In this document: positions 46,099-58,120 of the stretch, one piece after another
Position numbering within the stretch: the first letter of the stretch is position 1
Layout: each line of letters opens with the position of its first letter
Source of the DNA: Populus alba
Taxonomy: Eukaryota; Streptophyta; Magnoliopsida; Malpighiales; Salicaceae
NCBI RefSeq assembly: GCF_005239225.2
Contig: NC_133296.1
Location: 682,001-746,000 of the forward strand
Length of the DNA: 64,000 nt
Direction: 5' to 3'
Program-made: the position numbers and the translations under genes
The notes under the pieces: generated by a model
What the model saw: the letters and a program-made list of their open reading frames with translations, nothing else
Database searches by the model: none
Told to the model about the DNA's origin: nothing

Positions 46099-47010
46099 AT
46101 GGTTGATATTGAACGCATCTCTAATGATGTTCTCATTGAAATTCTCAGCTGATTGTCGACGAGTGTGCAAAAAATGGGGAGCCTTTAACTTCAACTCTAT
46201 CTTTTGCCCAACAGCAACTGAAGAGAACTAGCTGCTCCTGGAATTCTTGAATCTTATGACTTTGACAGAGGAGTCTTACTGTCTTTACATTGAAGAAGGG
46301 CCTAGGATTAACGCCAACAGTCAAACTCTCATGCACCTAACGCGACTAGTTAACTAAATCCTTGTACACCTCCTTTAAGTCAAATGAGCAAGGTACCGCA
46401 CGCTGACTGCAACTGCTTGATTGTTCGGCTCTATGCTCTTGCAACGGTTGGTATTGTTCAAAGCACTTAAGCCAGGAGTGGAGTATTTTGTCTGCAATCC
46501 ACTCGCCCAGGAAAGAATCACTCTCGCAACACCACCGAGAAATGCCTTTGTTTGTGGATTCTTCTTCCGTGAATTGGAAGTGGATTATAGGGTTCTATCT
46601 GTATTTGAGGACTATGAATGCTATCGGTATATGATGTTCAGTCTTCAAACACGGTGCTGGAGACAACTTGCAAGTGTTTCTTATTGCCATCTTTTCTCCA
46701 CTGCCCCTGCTGCTGTTGATGGGAAACTTCACTGAATTGTTTATCATTGTCGTCCAAACCTGCTTTTCAGAACTGGCAACCAAAAAGCGGAGGATTTGTT
46801 GATCACCCTTGTCATAACAAGATTTTAAGGTTTAACATGCTAACGGAGGAGTTCGATAGCATCTGCTGCGCGACTGCTGTTTGCACCGAAGTGATGACTT
46901 GCTAAATTTGGATATAGAAGAAATGCATCTCCTAAAAATTGATGAAGAACGTTTCAACTACATTCCTCATACTCCGAGCCTCTTCTCTTGGAGAAAGTTT
47001 CAGTGATTAG
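46099..47010 (+). pseudogene. Degenerate F-box protein gene
   Basis: ATG at 46099 opens MVDIERISNDVLIEILS, the start of an F-box, then hits TGA at 46150. The rest of the F-box is shortened: RRVCKKWGAFNF follows in another frame, so the middle of the motif is lost. An F-box-associated region resumes at about 46460 (VEYFVCNPLAQERITLATPP, VDYRVLSVFEDYECYRY, SLQTRCWRQL, APAAVDGKLH) and is cut by TGA at 46733 where the family has Trp. Beyond it, CHNKILRFNMLTEEFDSI and IEEMHLLKIDEERF are still readable in shifted frames. At least two nonsense changes and two frameshifts support a pseudogene. No intact parent is in this window. Confidence 0.85.
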
Positions 47011-48269
47011 GATGAAGATGTTGCTGGAAGCGTGTTGGTGGATGGTTTTCAACGTTTTTGTCCATCTGTGATTTTTGCAGGCATCTCGAAAACAAAGGAG
47101 ATGATTGATTTGTGAATGAACAGTGGATCTTGTCATTTCCAATTGAGATAGTGCATCTCTCTGGGTGGCCTGTACAAGTCATGAACTCCATCCCAGTTGC
47201 ATCTTATCTATTTCAAATGCCTTTTTTGTGTAATGTAAATAGACAGTTAGTTTCACTACAGATTAGACAAGAGTTGAGATGAAAGAATCAGAAGATTTGA
47301 TGTGAAAAGACAGGAAGACTTGACATGCAATTAAACTTGATATTTTCCTTTTCCAATCTGAACTGGTTTATCGAGTATCGTCTGCTAATTTCCTGACATG
47401 GTTAGAATGGATGATGGCTACAGAACACTGATTTAAGTACAATATTTGACAGGGGGGGTCAAAATGTCAAATCGAAATTAGAATTTAAAAAACAAACATT
47501 TAGGATAAGTGCGTTGATCTTAGGCTTGATGATTTGCTTGAAACCAAAGAAAAATGTACAAGGCAAGAGCTAATTGATAGCCAACTTTTACATAACAGAA
47601 AGAATATGATGAATATATAAATATAAACGATTTAGGTTTTAAGGTTTCATTATAAGCTAAAATTGCCACCATCACTACCTAGTACCTACCAAATCGCTAC
47701 ACTTGACCATAACCACATACTTGCTTGGATAGAACTTGAATTGTGAGAATAGGAGCCGAGACCAGGCCACGTTTCAACATGGATGAATGGTACTCCCTGA
47801 AATACAAATGCGGTCTTCTGTTTCAGTGGACACAAGGTAAGAGGAAAAGGGTAAGGAAACTAAAATTTCCTATAAGGAATACTAATGGCTAGAACAGAAG
47901 ATGGATGATTCCACTGGTAAGGATATAAAAAAAACAAAGTCACGGGCACCTTAATCCCTGAAAATAGGGATAACAAATATCAACTAGGAAAAGAAGTTAC
48001 ACAACTCAGGAGTGAGAAAGAATAAACAACTCTTCGAAAGTGACAGGTCCAAATTACAATAAACATTTCTCAACAATACCATACAAGAAAAGAAAAAAGG
48101 AAAAGTCAAGGATGTCACTTTAATGTTTTGCAAGTCTACAAAATTTGAAACTATAACTTAGTAATAATTATTCCTCAAGGGTTTTCCCAGGTGCATTTTC
48201 CCTTCATTCAACAAATATAACCAAGACAAAAATGGCCACCTTAAAATGTTCATGTAGACTCTGGGATTA
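47011..48269. other. Region downstream of the F-box pseudogene and of eIF3a
   Basis: Holds the right arm of the 109-bp inverted duplicate. The part from about 47.8 to 48.27 kb is probably the eIF3a 3' UTR (minus strand). No coding signal. Confidence 0.45.
47323..47431 (+). repeat. 109-bp dispersed inverted duplicate, right arm
   Basis: Ungapped partner of 41057-41165 in opposite orientation, about 6.2 kb away. It lies about 310 bp past the end of the F-box pseudogene. Confidence 0.9.
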
Positions 48270-51200
48270 TCAGCGACCACGAGGCCTAGATGATGACCAG
48301 GTGGACTTTGAACCTCCACCCCACTTATCACCGGGCGGATTCCGATCATCAGGTCTGCTACCACCACTGCCCCAGCGACCACCACCACCCCACCGGTCTG
48401 TATCTGAAGTGGCCTGCCTGGTACTGCCACTGCTTCCACCACCCCACTTGTCAGAATCTGGTGGGGCTGGCCTACTGCTTCCACCGCCCCACTTATCAGT
48501 TTCTGGAGGAGCAGGCGCTGAGCCTTCAGTTCCACCTCGCCGGAACTTGGGCACATACTTTGCAGGGGCTGGCGCAGCTGCTGCTGCAGCAGCAGCAGCC
48601 CCAGGCTCTGGACCGGCAGGAAGCTCAGAAGGCCTATGAAGCCCATCAGTTGCTCTTCCCAAGAGAGTTTCCCTCCTTACCCGTTCCTTTTCTTCTAATT
48701 CACGTTCTCTTTGTCTCTGCTTCTCTGCTATCTCATCCAACTTCGCCTTGCGTTCAGCTTCTTCTTTCCTGCGTCTCTCAGCCTCTGTGTTTGAAAACAC
48801 CAATACATAGAACATGAGTTGGTCAATCACAAACTTGTATATGCTTAGAAAGGACACTTTGTGAACACATAGTTGAATGGGGGAAGGCAAGCAACAACAT
48901 TGGGGAATAAAAAGTAGAGAAACTTCAGAAATGGATAAAAGGAAACCCATTGAACATAAAATATGGATCAAGTATCGAGTGGAAAAAAGGTGTCCATTCA
49001 GTGTAGTGGGTATCCACCTTCATGTTTGCGAGCTTCTTCCTCTTCACGCAGCTTTTTCAGTCTCTCCTCTTCAGACCTAACAAAGAATATTTTCTTCCTC
49101 AAAGCTTCTCTCTCTTGTTTCCGAGCTTGAATAATCTGGTTGAGCCTTTCTTCCCTGTCGGCTCTCCTTTGGTTGAATTCTGCCTCTCGACGGCTCTTCA
49201 CTCTTTCCTCAAATATGATCTGAAAGAGAACAAAAATCAAATTTGTTTAAATGTTGAAAGCAAGCCAACAAAACATTGCCCCACAGAATATCCAGGCCTG
49301 GAGGATTTATCCTCATATTTCCTTAGATGAAGTAGCTCGCCACATGACACGTGGAATCACAGAGATATTGGACACTGACCTTGTTCTCCAACATCCGAGA
49401 CAGCCTATACTTCTCCTTGAGGTCCCCATCATGGCGTTGTCTGCTCAATTCAGTCTCCAGCTGCAATGCAGACACTGATTAGCATGACTTAAACAGCAGC
49501 CACAGTAAACTATATCGAACAAAAATATAATTACACTAAGTGGTAACATCCTTTTTTTAGGCATGCTGCAATTTAAGATGTGAAGGACAGGGGCAGAGAA
49601 ACATTTATATGGAATGATATGGAAGGAAAACGACCTTTCAAGGACATGTGACAAAAACTTAAACAGATACCTGCTGTTCATGTTCATGAAGTGCTTTCTC
49701 TTCCACCAATCGTTGTTGAAAAGCAGCTTCAATCAATGGGGCTGCCTCCTCTCTTTTCGCCCTTTCCAAATAATCCATTGTTTTAGCCAATTTCTGTAAT
49801 TTCTTCTCCATTTCCTGCCTCTCTCTGAGTTGCTCGCTCAAAGCCCTTTCCATTAAAATTTGCTTTGTCACTTTCTCCTACGTAGAAATAAAATTGTCAT
49901 ATCAGGCACAGCTCCCTATTTAATGAAAAGTAAATGAGACAAGATCTAAACTCACTCCTTCTAAGATGGGCTTCTTTCCTCCTTTCCTTTTACTGCGCTT
50001 CTCTTGTTCCTCAAGCAAAGCTTGCGCTTCTTCAAGCTCACGCTCCTCAATTTCCCGGAGTATCCTTTGCTTGTTCCTTTGCTCATACTCGGCTGCAAGC
50101 CTCTTCTGCTCGGCCTCTTCTGTAATCTTCAGCTGCTTCAGCCTCCTTGACTCCTCCTCTCGTTCCTAGAAGACAAAAATTGATATAAGAAGAAAGCGAA
50201 CCATAATAAACAATCAATCTGTAAGCTATACTGAGGCAATAGTTCAGATGTCCTGCCATTTCCAAAAGTTGACGTTCTTGTTCTTCCTTTCTCTTTTCAA
50301 TAATGGATTTCCGAGCAAGAAGTCTCTTGTGTTCCTTATCAACAATCTCCCCTAGTCCAGGTAAAATCTCACCCAGCTTCGATGATTTCTTTGTTGGAGG
50401 ATAAATCATAGCCCTTGCTTTATTTAAGGATTCAGCAAAAACAGTCAAGTGATCTCGCAAATCATCAGATTCAAGACCCTGAAAGAGTCAAGTGAATGCA
50501 GTCAAACTCTGCTATGGTGTTCTCACCAGCACAACAAGAACCAAGTGCAAAAGGCAAGACAGACCACTTGGATTGAATCAATGCAAGCAAATAGCCAAGA
50601 TGCAAGCACAATATACTTGATTCCAACAAAAGAATTGATACAGAGGGACTCAAGTTAGGAAGTAATGTCAACAGTTCAGAAGTGGAATTCTGTAAAGGGG
50701 CATGCAGATGGGAGAATCAGAGAGGAAGAGAAAGAGTAAATAGTACATGAGTAAAAACAATGTTTGCAGAATGAAGCATACCGGAGTGCCAAACAATACA
50801 ACATGCTTCATATGGTCAACTTTCATAGCTATGAAATTATGTTTCACAGCATCAACCGAAATCTTCTCCACGGCAAAGAAATCAAAAAATGGGATCATCT
50901 GAGACAAACTCTCAATTTTCATCATCTGATACACCTGAGACACCTGAAAAAAAAGTATGTATGAGCACATGTGACCACAGATAGAATAAATAAATAATAT
51001 TGAAACAAACTCCAAAAGAAAAGGTATAGCAGAAAAAATTGTCTACCTGTTGAAGCAACCTCAGGGTAACAAGCTTCTCGAGGGCAGGAACATATTGCGA
51101 GAGATGCACTTCAGGCAAAGAAGAAGCTGAACCAAGTTTGCCCCCAAGTTTAGAAATTTTGGATAACAATGGCTGAACCTTTGCAGCGAGATCTAAAGGT

Positions 51201-54172
51201 AGAAATTCGTGCTCCAAAAGATGGTAAAGATCCTTTACTTCCTGTGTTACACAGCTCATTACACCTTTGGATACCTGAAAATGATGTTGAAATCAGACAT
51301 TTCAAATGTTTACACAGGGAACAAGGCATATTACAGATACTGTTTCAAAACCCATGGAATAACAATTTCAGTTAAGTAGAGTTGGGGCACATGAATTTGA
51401 GTTGGATTACTCGTGGAAATAAGGAAAAAATAGCATTATTATATTTCAACCTTCAATAATAGAAACTACTCTTGAAAAGAAGCACTTCTATATCTATCTT
51501 TTTTAATCAATAAAATGAAGAATTATTTATGAAGAAATCATTTTCCAATAAGAACAAAGAACATATATAAATAGCAAGAAATCACAGCTTCAAACTTACC
51601 AGTTCTGAAAGAAGGGATGATCTTGAAAGCTGCAGAAAAAACATTATGGAAATGAGAGCCATTAGATAAACTAATAAATGATAGACCAAGAAAGTAAATG
51701 CAAGTGAAAAAATTGCATTACCACTTCTCTACTCTCAGGTTTCAGGTCTAGATTGAAACCTATAAGATTAGCCATCCGCAAATTCCGCTCTTTCTCATTT
51801 TCAAGTTCCAAATGAGATGCACCATATGTGTGATCATAAGGAGCCACTGCCAAAGCAGCCAAAACAACAGATGATGCTATCATCTGCAAATCTTTCTGGC
51901 TTAGGTTTTTATTGAAGCTTTTCTGAAGTGTGAAAAGCTTTAACCATGCATAAGCATGGTAAAGATGACTTGAAGAAATCCAGAAAATCTCTGTTAGCTT
52001 CGCATAATAAACCACCATCAAAGATGCCTTGGGAGTTTTTTTGACCATGCACATTAATCCGTGAATATCTTCAATGGACCGAAAAGCTTCCTGCACATGA
52101 AAATTGGGTCAAGTGAAGTGAAATAGAATATAATAATACATCCTACAAGAGACACTACAGGTACAAAACTAACATGTAGGAATGATATATAAAGCAATAT
52201 GCATACCTGCCACAGTTCAAGCTCTGTAGCTACTTTTAGCTGCTCAAATCGTGTATCAAGATACAACTGCAAGCTCTCTGGAGCTGACAGATCAGGTCGG
52301 TCCCTTTGGTCCCTATATTTGTTAAGGTTCGATAGATGATTCCTGATGATCTCACACAACCGCCTAAATTCTGTTGTCCGTTTGTATTGCTTACAGAATT
52401 GGAAGGCTCGGTGGGCTGTCATCTACACATAACAACTTGAATTCAGTAAGACGCAGTTTCTGCTTTGCCATATGATAATCTTTGGGACTTACATACTAAT
52501 GGTCATCAGAACAGACACAACCATCCGACCAAGTCATGCACCATGTAATGGTGAAAGATAGTAGAAGTATGAGCACATAGTTATGATGGGCAACCTATGG
52601 TAAACAAAGTATGAGCAGATGACTTAAAAGGAGGAGAAATCCATATCATCAAAAGTCCAAATGCTATTGATTGTCAATAGGATAGAAAGAAAAACTCAAA
52701 AGTACAATGAGAAAAGGTTGGCCAGCATCAATATTCAGATTCTCATCATCTGATTGCATGCTGATCAACTAAGAAGAAATTGAAACTCAGAATAGAATTG
52801 TTAAATAAAGGGAAAACATTATAAACCGTCTATAATTTTTGGTCCATCCAGCTGACAGAGGTTAAAAAAACCTTACAGCTGGGCCTCGGACATAACCCAC
52901 ATGTAAATTACAAGTCACTTGATGGTCACATATCAGATGCACACTCTTATCATAAAAAACAATGATTTTAGACATGTTCTTTCCATAAAAAGCTTAATGT
53001 GTCTGCTTATGTTCTATATGTGCATCATATCAAAAATTTATAGAGATAGATGCTGACAATACAAAAAGACCATGTATTGCAAATGTATAGAGATAGATGC
53101 TGCCAATACAAAAGGACCATGTATTGCACCAAAACATTTAATGTTGAAAGTAGGAATTACTGCATATAGCGCCTCCAACTTCGAGTTGTTCCGTAATATT
53201 TCAAGTACTGTTCTATATGTCTCCCACAAAAACTTGAACCAAGGAGTAACAAGTTCACGATCAGACCTATCCTTTCCCTTCTCACCACTGACATAACTAA
53301 GCATCAGATCTTCCGGCCTTTTATCTGCTTCCAGATCATCCACATCAAGAGCTTCTTCAAGGGCTTGTGACTGACTACGAGCTTGTTCAGCTTTCTCAGT
53401 GGACAGATGCATGAAATGCTTGATCACCTCCTCCAAGGAAGTGACATTCACTTGTTGGCAAACAATACGATACTGAATCAGACCATCCTTGGCAAACCTG
53501 CCCCTCCGCAAGTCAACACAAAGCTCCACATACTTAAACATAATCCTTTCCAGTGGCTTTTGCCAAGCTCGGTATCTCTTCGAAGTGATCAGATCATGAA
53601 GAGCTTGCAATGCATCTTGCTTCTGCCCAACATTTATCAACTCTGCAACCATACAAGTAATGAAAATTCAATAAAAATATACCATGGAAATTGGCCTGCT
53701 AGTATCACATATATGTCAAAATCTCATAAACATGCAACTACAAAGTGGAAAATAAAAGGCCTGTGACTATTTCCCAACTTCCAAAATAACCATACTAAAG
53801 CTACATCTGGAGCAAAGTCTAGTGATGCCTCTCTGGGAAAACAAAGTGGCTCTTCTACAACCACATGCGTTGTTCACTTCGCCTATGAGGCCAAATTTAA
53901 ATCACAAACAGCTAAGACTTTTTGTTGAAAAAATAAAAAACTATGCAAGATGATTGAAAGATTGCCAATAATGTGACGCATGGAAGCATCAAACTAATTT
54001 GATATCATCATAACTTTTGGAACTTAAAACATAACATACATTAAATTCTGAGGTTTGAACACCATTCCAGGAAAATTAAAGTTATGCACTAGAGAGGGCG
54101 TTAACAGTTAACAACTCATCACTCACCTTCAGCACGCTTCAATGCATTCTCTGGTTTTGCAAAAGTCGACAT
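48270..54172 (-). CDS. TIF3A1: Eukaryotic translation initiation factor 3 subunit A (eIF3a)
   Basis: Thirteen coding exons give 989 aa: complement(48270..48784, 49018..49219, 49380..49460, 49671..49877, 49956..50165, 50257..50478, 50782..50943, 51047..51274, 51600..51629, 51722..52090, 52207..52422, 53161..53642, 54127..54172). It begins [20 protein letters not shown]. The N-terminal helical region includes [23 protein letters not shown] domain covers about 320-511. A long charged helix follows ([20 protein letters not shown] and [20 protein letters not shown]). The tail has a poly-Ala run (about nine Ala), then WGGG repeats ending SSRPRGR. eIF3a is the scaffold of the eIF3 complex on the 40S ribosome in the cytoplasm. 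It matches plant eIF3a (Arabidopsis At4g11420) in order and wording. Exon 5 is a 30-nt microexon ([10 protein letters not shown]), and one intron is GC-AG. Confidence 0.95.
50166..50256 (-). other. Probable GC-AG intron in eIF3a
   Basis: Between LLEM and EREEE, the family-conserved junction, the intron begins GCAGGA and ends TTCTAG (91 nt). The first GT downstream (CTCA|GTATAG) would add 25 nt and shift the frame; retention would also shift it. So GC is the only donor that keeps the protein intact. Confidence 0.8.
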
Positions 54173-54194
54173 GACGCAATCAAAATCTTTCAAC

Positions 54195-54691
54195 CTGCTC
54201 AATTCAACATAAAGTATCAAACTCTAAATCACCAAATACAGAAGGTAAAAACCCAAAAAAAGAAAAAAAAAATCACAAAAGCAAAAAACAAAAAAAACAA
54301 ATTTAGGTCTGAAACATCAAAAACTCTTATACATTAATTAACATAAAAGCGACCGAAATCTTCAAAAAAAAAACACAAAAAAACACACATCATGTAAAAA
54401 ATCACTAAGCTCACGGTGATTTATCAAATATCCACGCAATCCTCTCATTATAAACCAAAATCGAAAGAACCCACTTCCAAGAACACAGAAATCAACCTCT
54501 AGACAACCTAATGCATCAAATTCAATCAAAAGATCGAAACTTTAAGCAAACAAAGCCAAGAAAAAAGAGGATCTCTTAAAGAGAAAACCAAACAATCCAA
54601 GGAAAAAAAAAATAGTGTAGGAAAAACGTACAGAAAATCAGTGTAGAAATTGATGGAGAGCGAAGAGATGAAAAGAGAAGGAGAAGAATAC
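54195..54691 (-). other. 5'-UTR intron of eIF3a
   Basis: The donor GCCAG|GTATTC is at 54692/54691 and the acceptor TTGAGCAG|GTTG at 54195/54194 on the minus strand. The intron is 497 nt and ends 22 nt before the start codon. Confidence 0.7.
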
Positions 54692-54746
54692 CTGGCCGCT
54701 TTTGGCTTTCTCCTACAACAGCGTTTTTGAGGTAGCAGATGATGAC

Positions 54747-54800
54747 AAGGGTTTTAGTGTGCGAAATTGCGAGAAACAGGCACTTTTTATAGTCGGCCCA
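54747..54800 (-). promoter_or_regulatory. eIF3a core promoter: site II, TATA and telo-box-like motif
   Basis: On the minus strand, TGGGCC (plus 54795-54800) is followed by TATAAAAAG (54783-54791) and AAACCCTT (54747-54754). TGGGCC site II elements and telo-boxes are typical of plant translation and ribosome genes, which fits this gene. Transcription likely starts near 54755. Confidence 0.65.
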
Positions 54801-56657
54801 TTAAGTGAACTGTCCAAATTAAATTAATTTGGGTTTATAGTTTGGGTCAAATATCATATTCAAATTGTCGTGGATCATACCCAAGTAAAATTATCTATTA
54901 CCCAATCCACTTTTAGTATGAAACTATATCATTGTCGATGAGTCTTTTGGATGTAAAAAAAATATTCAAGTTAATTTATTTTTTAGTTAAAAAATTAAAT
55001 TATAGAAAAATTGATTTGATGTGATTTGATTAAATTGACATATCAAAAAAACAATTTGAATTGCCATTAAAAATATAATTTTATTAGAAAATTCAAGATA
55101 ATATCTTTTTCAAAATTAATACGACAAGATATTAGATTAATTTAGAAAAACTCAGTTAAATCCATTACCAAAATCATAAAACCATAATAACCTATAGAAA
55201 TAAAATAAAATAAAATATTAAACTTAATATTGAAGGATAAAGTTAAAAACAAAATTCAACTAAAAATAAATTGAATCAACTTAAGTTAACCTATTAAACA
55301 TGGGTCATGAGATTGAGATAACCCCATAAAAATTAAATCAAAATAAATTATGAAAATTAATTCTCAATCAACTCAATTTTGAAGAATAAAATTAGGGGAA
55401 AAAATTAATTAAAAAATAAATAAATAACTTGAATCATGGCTAACTCACGATCTAGATCATGAAATCGGGATAACTCCGTACAAAAATCAAAAATAAATTA
55501 TGAAGCCCAGTAACTAGTAAACTTAATATTGAATGATGAAATTAGAAGGGAAAAACTAAGTTTGAAATTAAAAAATAAGAAGAAGAAGAAACCCTTAAAA
55601 AAAATTTGAGAACCAAAATGAAAAAGACTTTGTCATTTTATTATTCTTTACTAGAGTGAAATACAAAGGTCATTTAATAAATGTGAATTTCAAGCTTTAA
55701 TATTCATTTTAAAAACTCATTATTTTTTGAATTATAGTTTTTAAACTTAACCTAGGTCTAATAAAAAAAAAGAACTTAGATCATTAAATCAACTCATATT
55801 TATAAGTTTTATCTAGAATAACATTCTTTTAAAAATAAAATTTGATTTTGATTCAACCGAGTTTAAACTTTATTTGACCTAGTTAATTGGAACACATATT
55901 AAAATGTGAGGTCATTTATATTTGGTTGAGTCAATATTAAAATTGATTCAAGTTAAAATATGATCCAAATTAAGTTTTAGACCGTGAATTTATCGAGTTA
56001 ACATTCTAGTTTAAGTCATATTTAATATTATATTTCAAATTGAGAGTTTTTATAAGAAAAAAAAATTGGTAAAATTAGAAATGTTTTTTAAAAAAATATA
56101 TTAAGTTTGCATTTCTTTATATAAAAAAATGATAGATAGATATGGTTAGTTGCATATCATTATCACACTTTAATTTTCTCTCTTTTTTATAGGCTATCCC
56201 TCCAACTTTAAGTCTTAATTAGAAAAACTCTTAAAAAACACTAACAAAATAGTTTATTTTTACTAAAAAAAAAATAAGAACATTTTCTCTATTATCCACC
56301 TCTAAAATCAAGAAAAACTTCTCTGTCATGGGGAGTTACTTGTCACTTATCACAAAAACAGTAAGTATCCATTGATTCAACTTCAACACTTGAATTATAT
56401 GCAAGGATTAACCTTTTGGACCTAAAAGATTTATGTGCCTTGCTAATGTGACGTGCTTATAGACTTGTAGATATGCACTAGGAGTAGTGGGCTAGTGGCA
56501 ATGAAACTTTCACCAGCTTAATCCTCGATCTTACTGACTAATCAAGTCATTTTTTGAGATGGAAAACAAGAAATCCCATGAAAGAAGGAACTTCTCAAGC
56601 CACGTTTCCCTCTCTCCAATACCCACTTTTTAAAACCATCTTCGAGTCCCATTTCAT
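54801..56657. other. AT-rich spacer between divergent genes
   Basis: Intergenic DNA between eIF3a (minus) and the single-exon gene (plus). It includes the three-unit family-B array. No gene is visible. Confidence 0.5.
55170..55600 (-). repeat. Family B tandem array, about three 150-bp units
   Basis: Units begin near 55170, 55321 and 55474. Each has the order CCTATA/CCCATA/CCGTAC, AAATCAAAATAAATTATGAA-like, AACTTAATATTGAAGGATAA-like, GATGAAATTAGAAGGG-like, then GGTCATGAGATTGAGATAAC-like words. Divergence between units is high. Orientation is opposite to the copy at 5230. Confidence 0.6.
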
Positions 56658-57641
56658 TTGTTTGGAAAGCCAACAACAATGGCAAGTAATGCTTTTCAGA
56701 GAGGCAAAATGAAAGAAGAAAACCCTAACACTTGTAGAGATATCATTGCTAGCCATGACCCTCCAAACTCTCAACTATATAATGTCTCTTGCTCCACCAT
56801 GCCTGAACCAAAGATTAGAATCAGAATACCTCAGTTGTTGGCCAAGACAATGCGGAGAAGAAGCAATGATTGCATTACTGATCACCTTGATGATCACGCC
56901 AGGGCCAAGAAGGAAAGGGTTGTTAAGCCTAAAAGCCTTCTTCCAGAGAAGTTTGGCCTCTTCTTCCCTAGTGTATTTGGCAAGAAGAAATCACCAAAGG
57001 CTTCCTCTAAGGTCCACAAAAATGGAGATGGTTATAAAAGTGACTTGGCGTGGGCAGATGACGGTTTGTATGATGGAGATCAGCCTTTTGGGGTTGCACC
57101 AAAGTCTTCATTACCTCTTCTGGAGATTGAAGAGGAGGAGGAGGGGGAAGAGCATGAGAAGCCAACAATGGAAAGGAGAGATAACAAACCAAGCAGGGCA
57201 GCGGATATGTTTTTAAAAGTGTCATTTCCTCTATTGGGTTTTTTCACAAAGTATACCAGTCTGAACTTCTTCAGAGGTAAAACCAACACTGATCATACTG
57301 TGCTTAGAAGACAGGGAACTAGCCATGACCTGCATAGTGGTGTTGGCATGTCCGATACTCCAGCTGGAAGACAGGAAAGCAGCAGCAACTTGCTTAGGAA
57401 TCCATCGAGGGTACTCCGTACCGATCAGAAGTTGAGGATGGCTTCGTTCCTGGGAAATACTACGAGGAGCCAAAATGGAGGAAAACCAGTGCAAATCAGG
57501 GAGGAAAGCAGAGAAGAATGTGGTGAGGAGCTATGCAAGAAGAGGATTTTGATGGGGGAGAAGTGCAAGCCCCTCAGTTTTTCTGGCTCCCTTCATTATG
57601 ATGAAGATGGCACTTTGTTGCCTGAGGTACTTCTGTGGTAA
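56658..57641 (+). CDS. Plant protein of unknown function, single exon
   Basis: 327 aa without introns. A second Met at 56679 (MASNAFQRGK) may be the true start. I do not recognise a catalytic domain. Visible features are a basic N-terminal half (IRIRIPQLLAKTMRRRSND, KKERVVKPKSLLPEKFGLFF, GKKKSPKASSK), an acidic run EIEEEEEGEEHE at about 155-166, a short hydrophobic stretch (VSFPLLGFF) and a conserved-looking C-terminus (GEKCKPLSFSGSLHYDEDGT, LLPEVLLW). Codon use and length suggest a real gene. The C-terminal wording reminds me of uncharacterised plant proteins ending in KCRPLN...GILLPE, but that is recall only. No signal peptide or organelle target is obvious; location could be nuclear or cytosolic. 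Confidence 0.75.
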   Translation: MFGKPTTMASNAFQRGKMKEENPNTCRDIIASHDPPNSQLYNVSCSTMPEPKIRIRIPQLLAKTMRRRSNDCITDHLDDHARAKKERVVKPKSLLPEKFGLFFPSVFGKKKSPKASSKVHKNGDGYKSDLAWADDGLYDGDQPFGVAPKSSLPLLEIEEEEEGEEHEKPTMERRDNKPSRAADMFLKVSFPLLGFFTKYTSLNFFRGKTNTDHTVLRRQGTSHDLHSGVGMSDTPAGRQESSSNLLRNPSRVLRTDQKLRMASFLGNTTRSQNGGKPVQIREESREECGEELCKKRILMGEKCKPLSFSGSLHYDEDGTLLPEVLLW

Positions 57642-58120
57642 GGATTGGGAAAGCAACATGTTATTTCCTTAGGGTTCGATTCATTTCATGGTTTCAACTT
57701 CAGATGTTCTGTGATTGTGTTTACCAAATTAGTTGCATTCTATTACGCCCTCCAAAACAGAAAAGTGTTTTGTGCCACAGGATCAGCTGATTTACTTTCT
57801 TCTCATGTTTATATCCTTTTCAAAATTGGAAAGACTAGCATAATGCAACATGCACTAACATCAGAAAGTGGACTTCAATGATCAAGGAACAAAGCAGTAT
57901 CCAGTCTTACCCATCAACTGGTCAGCAAAAAATTGTCCTGCCCCAAGAAAGTCTGAATTAACAATAAAAATGGATGCCATGCCATCCCCTTAAAAATATG
58001 TACATTGTACAAGAAATTACGCATTAATATAGACTCAAGCAGATATAAGAGTGAATCTGAACCTACAGCTACCAGCGTTTACATCTGCTAGTAACAGCAC
58101 CGGACACTTAAGAGCATAGA
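57642..58120. other. Spacer between convergent genes
   Basis: Probably the 3' UTRs of the unknown gene (plus) and the PRP38 gene (minus). No other signal. Confidence 0.5.

Noticed and set aside
48158..48817. Long frames antisense to and out of frame with the last eIF3a exon
   Set aside because: They come from the repetitive GC-rich coding DNA of the eIF3a tail.
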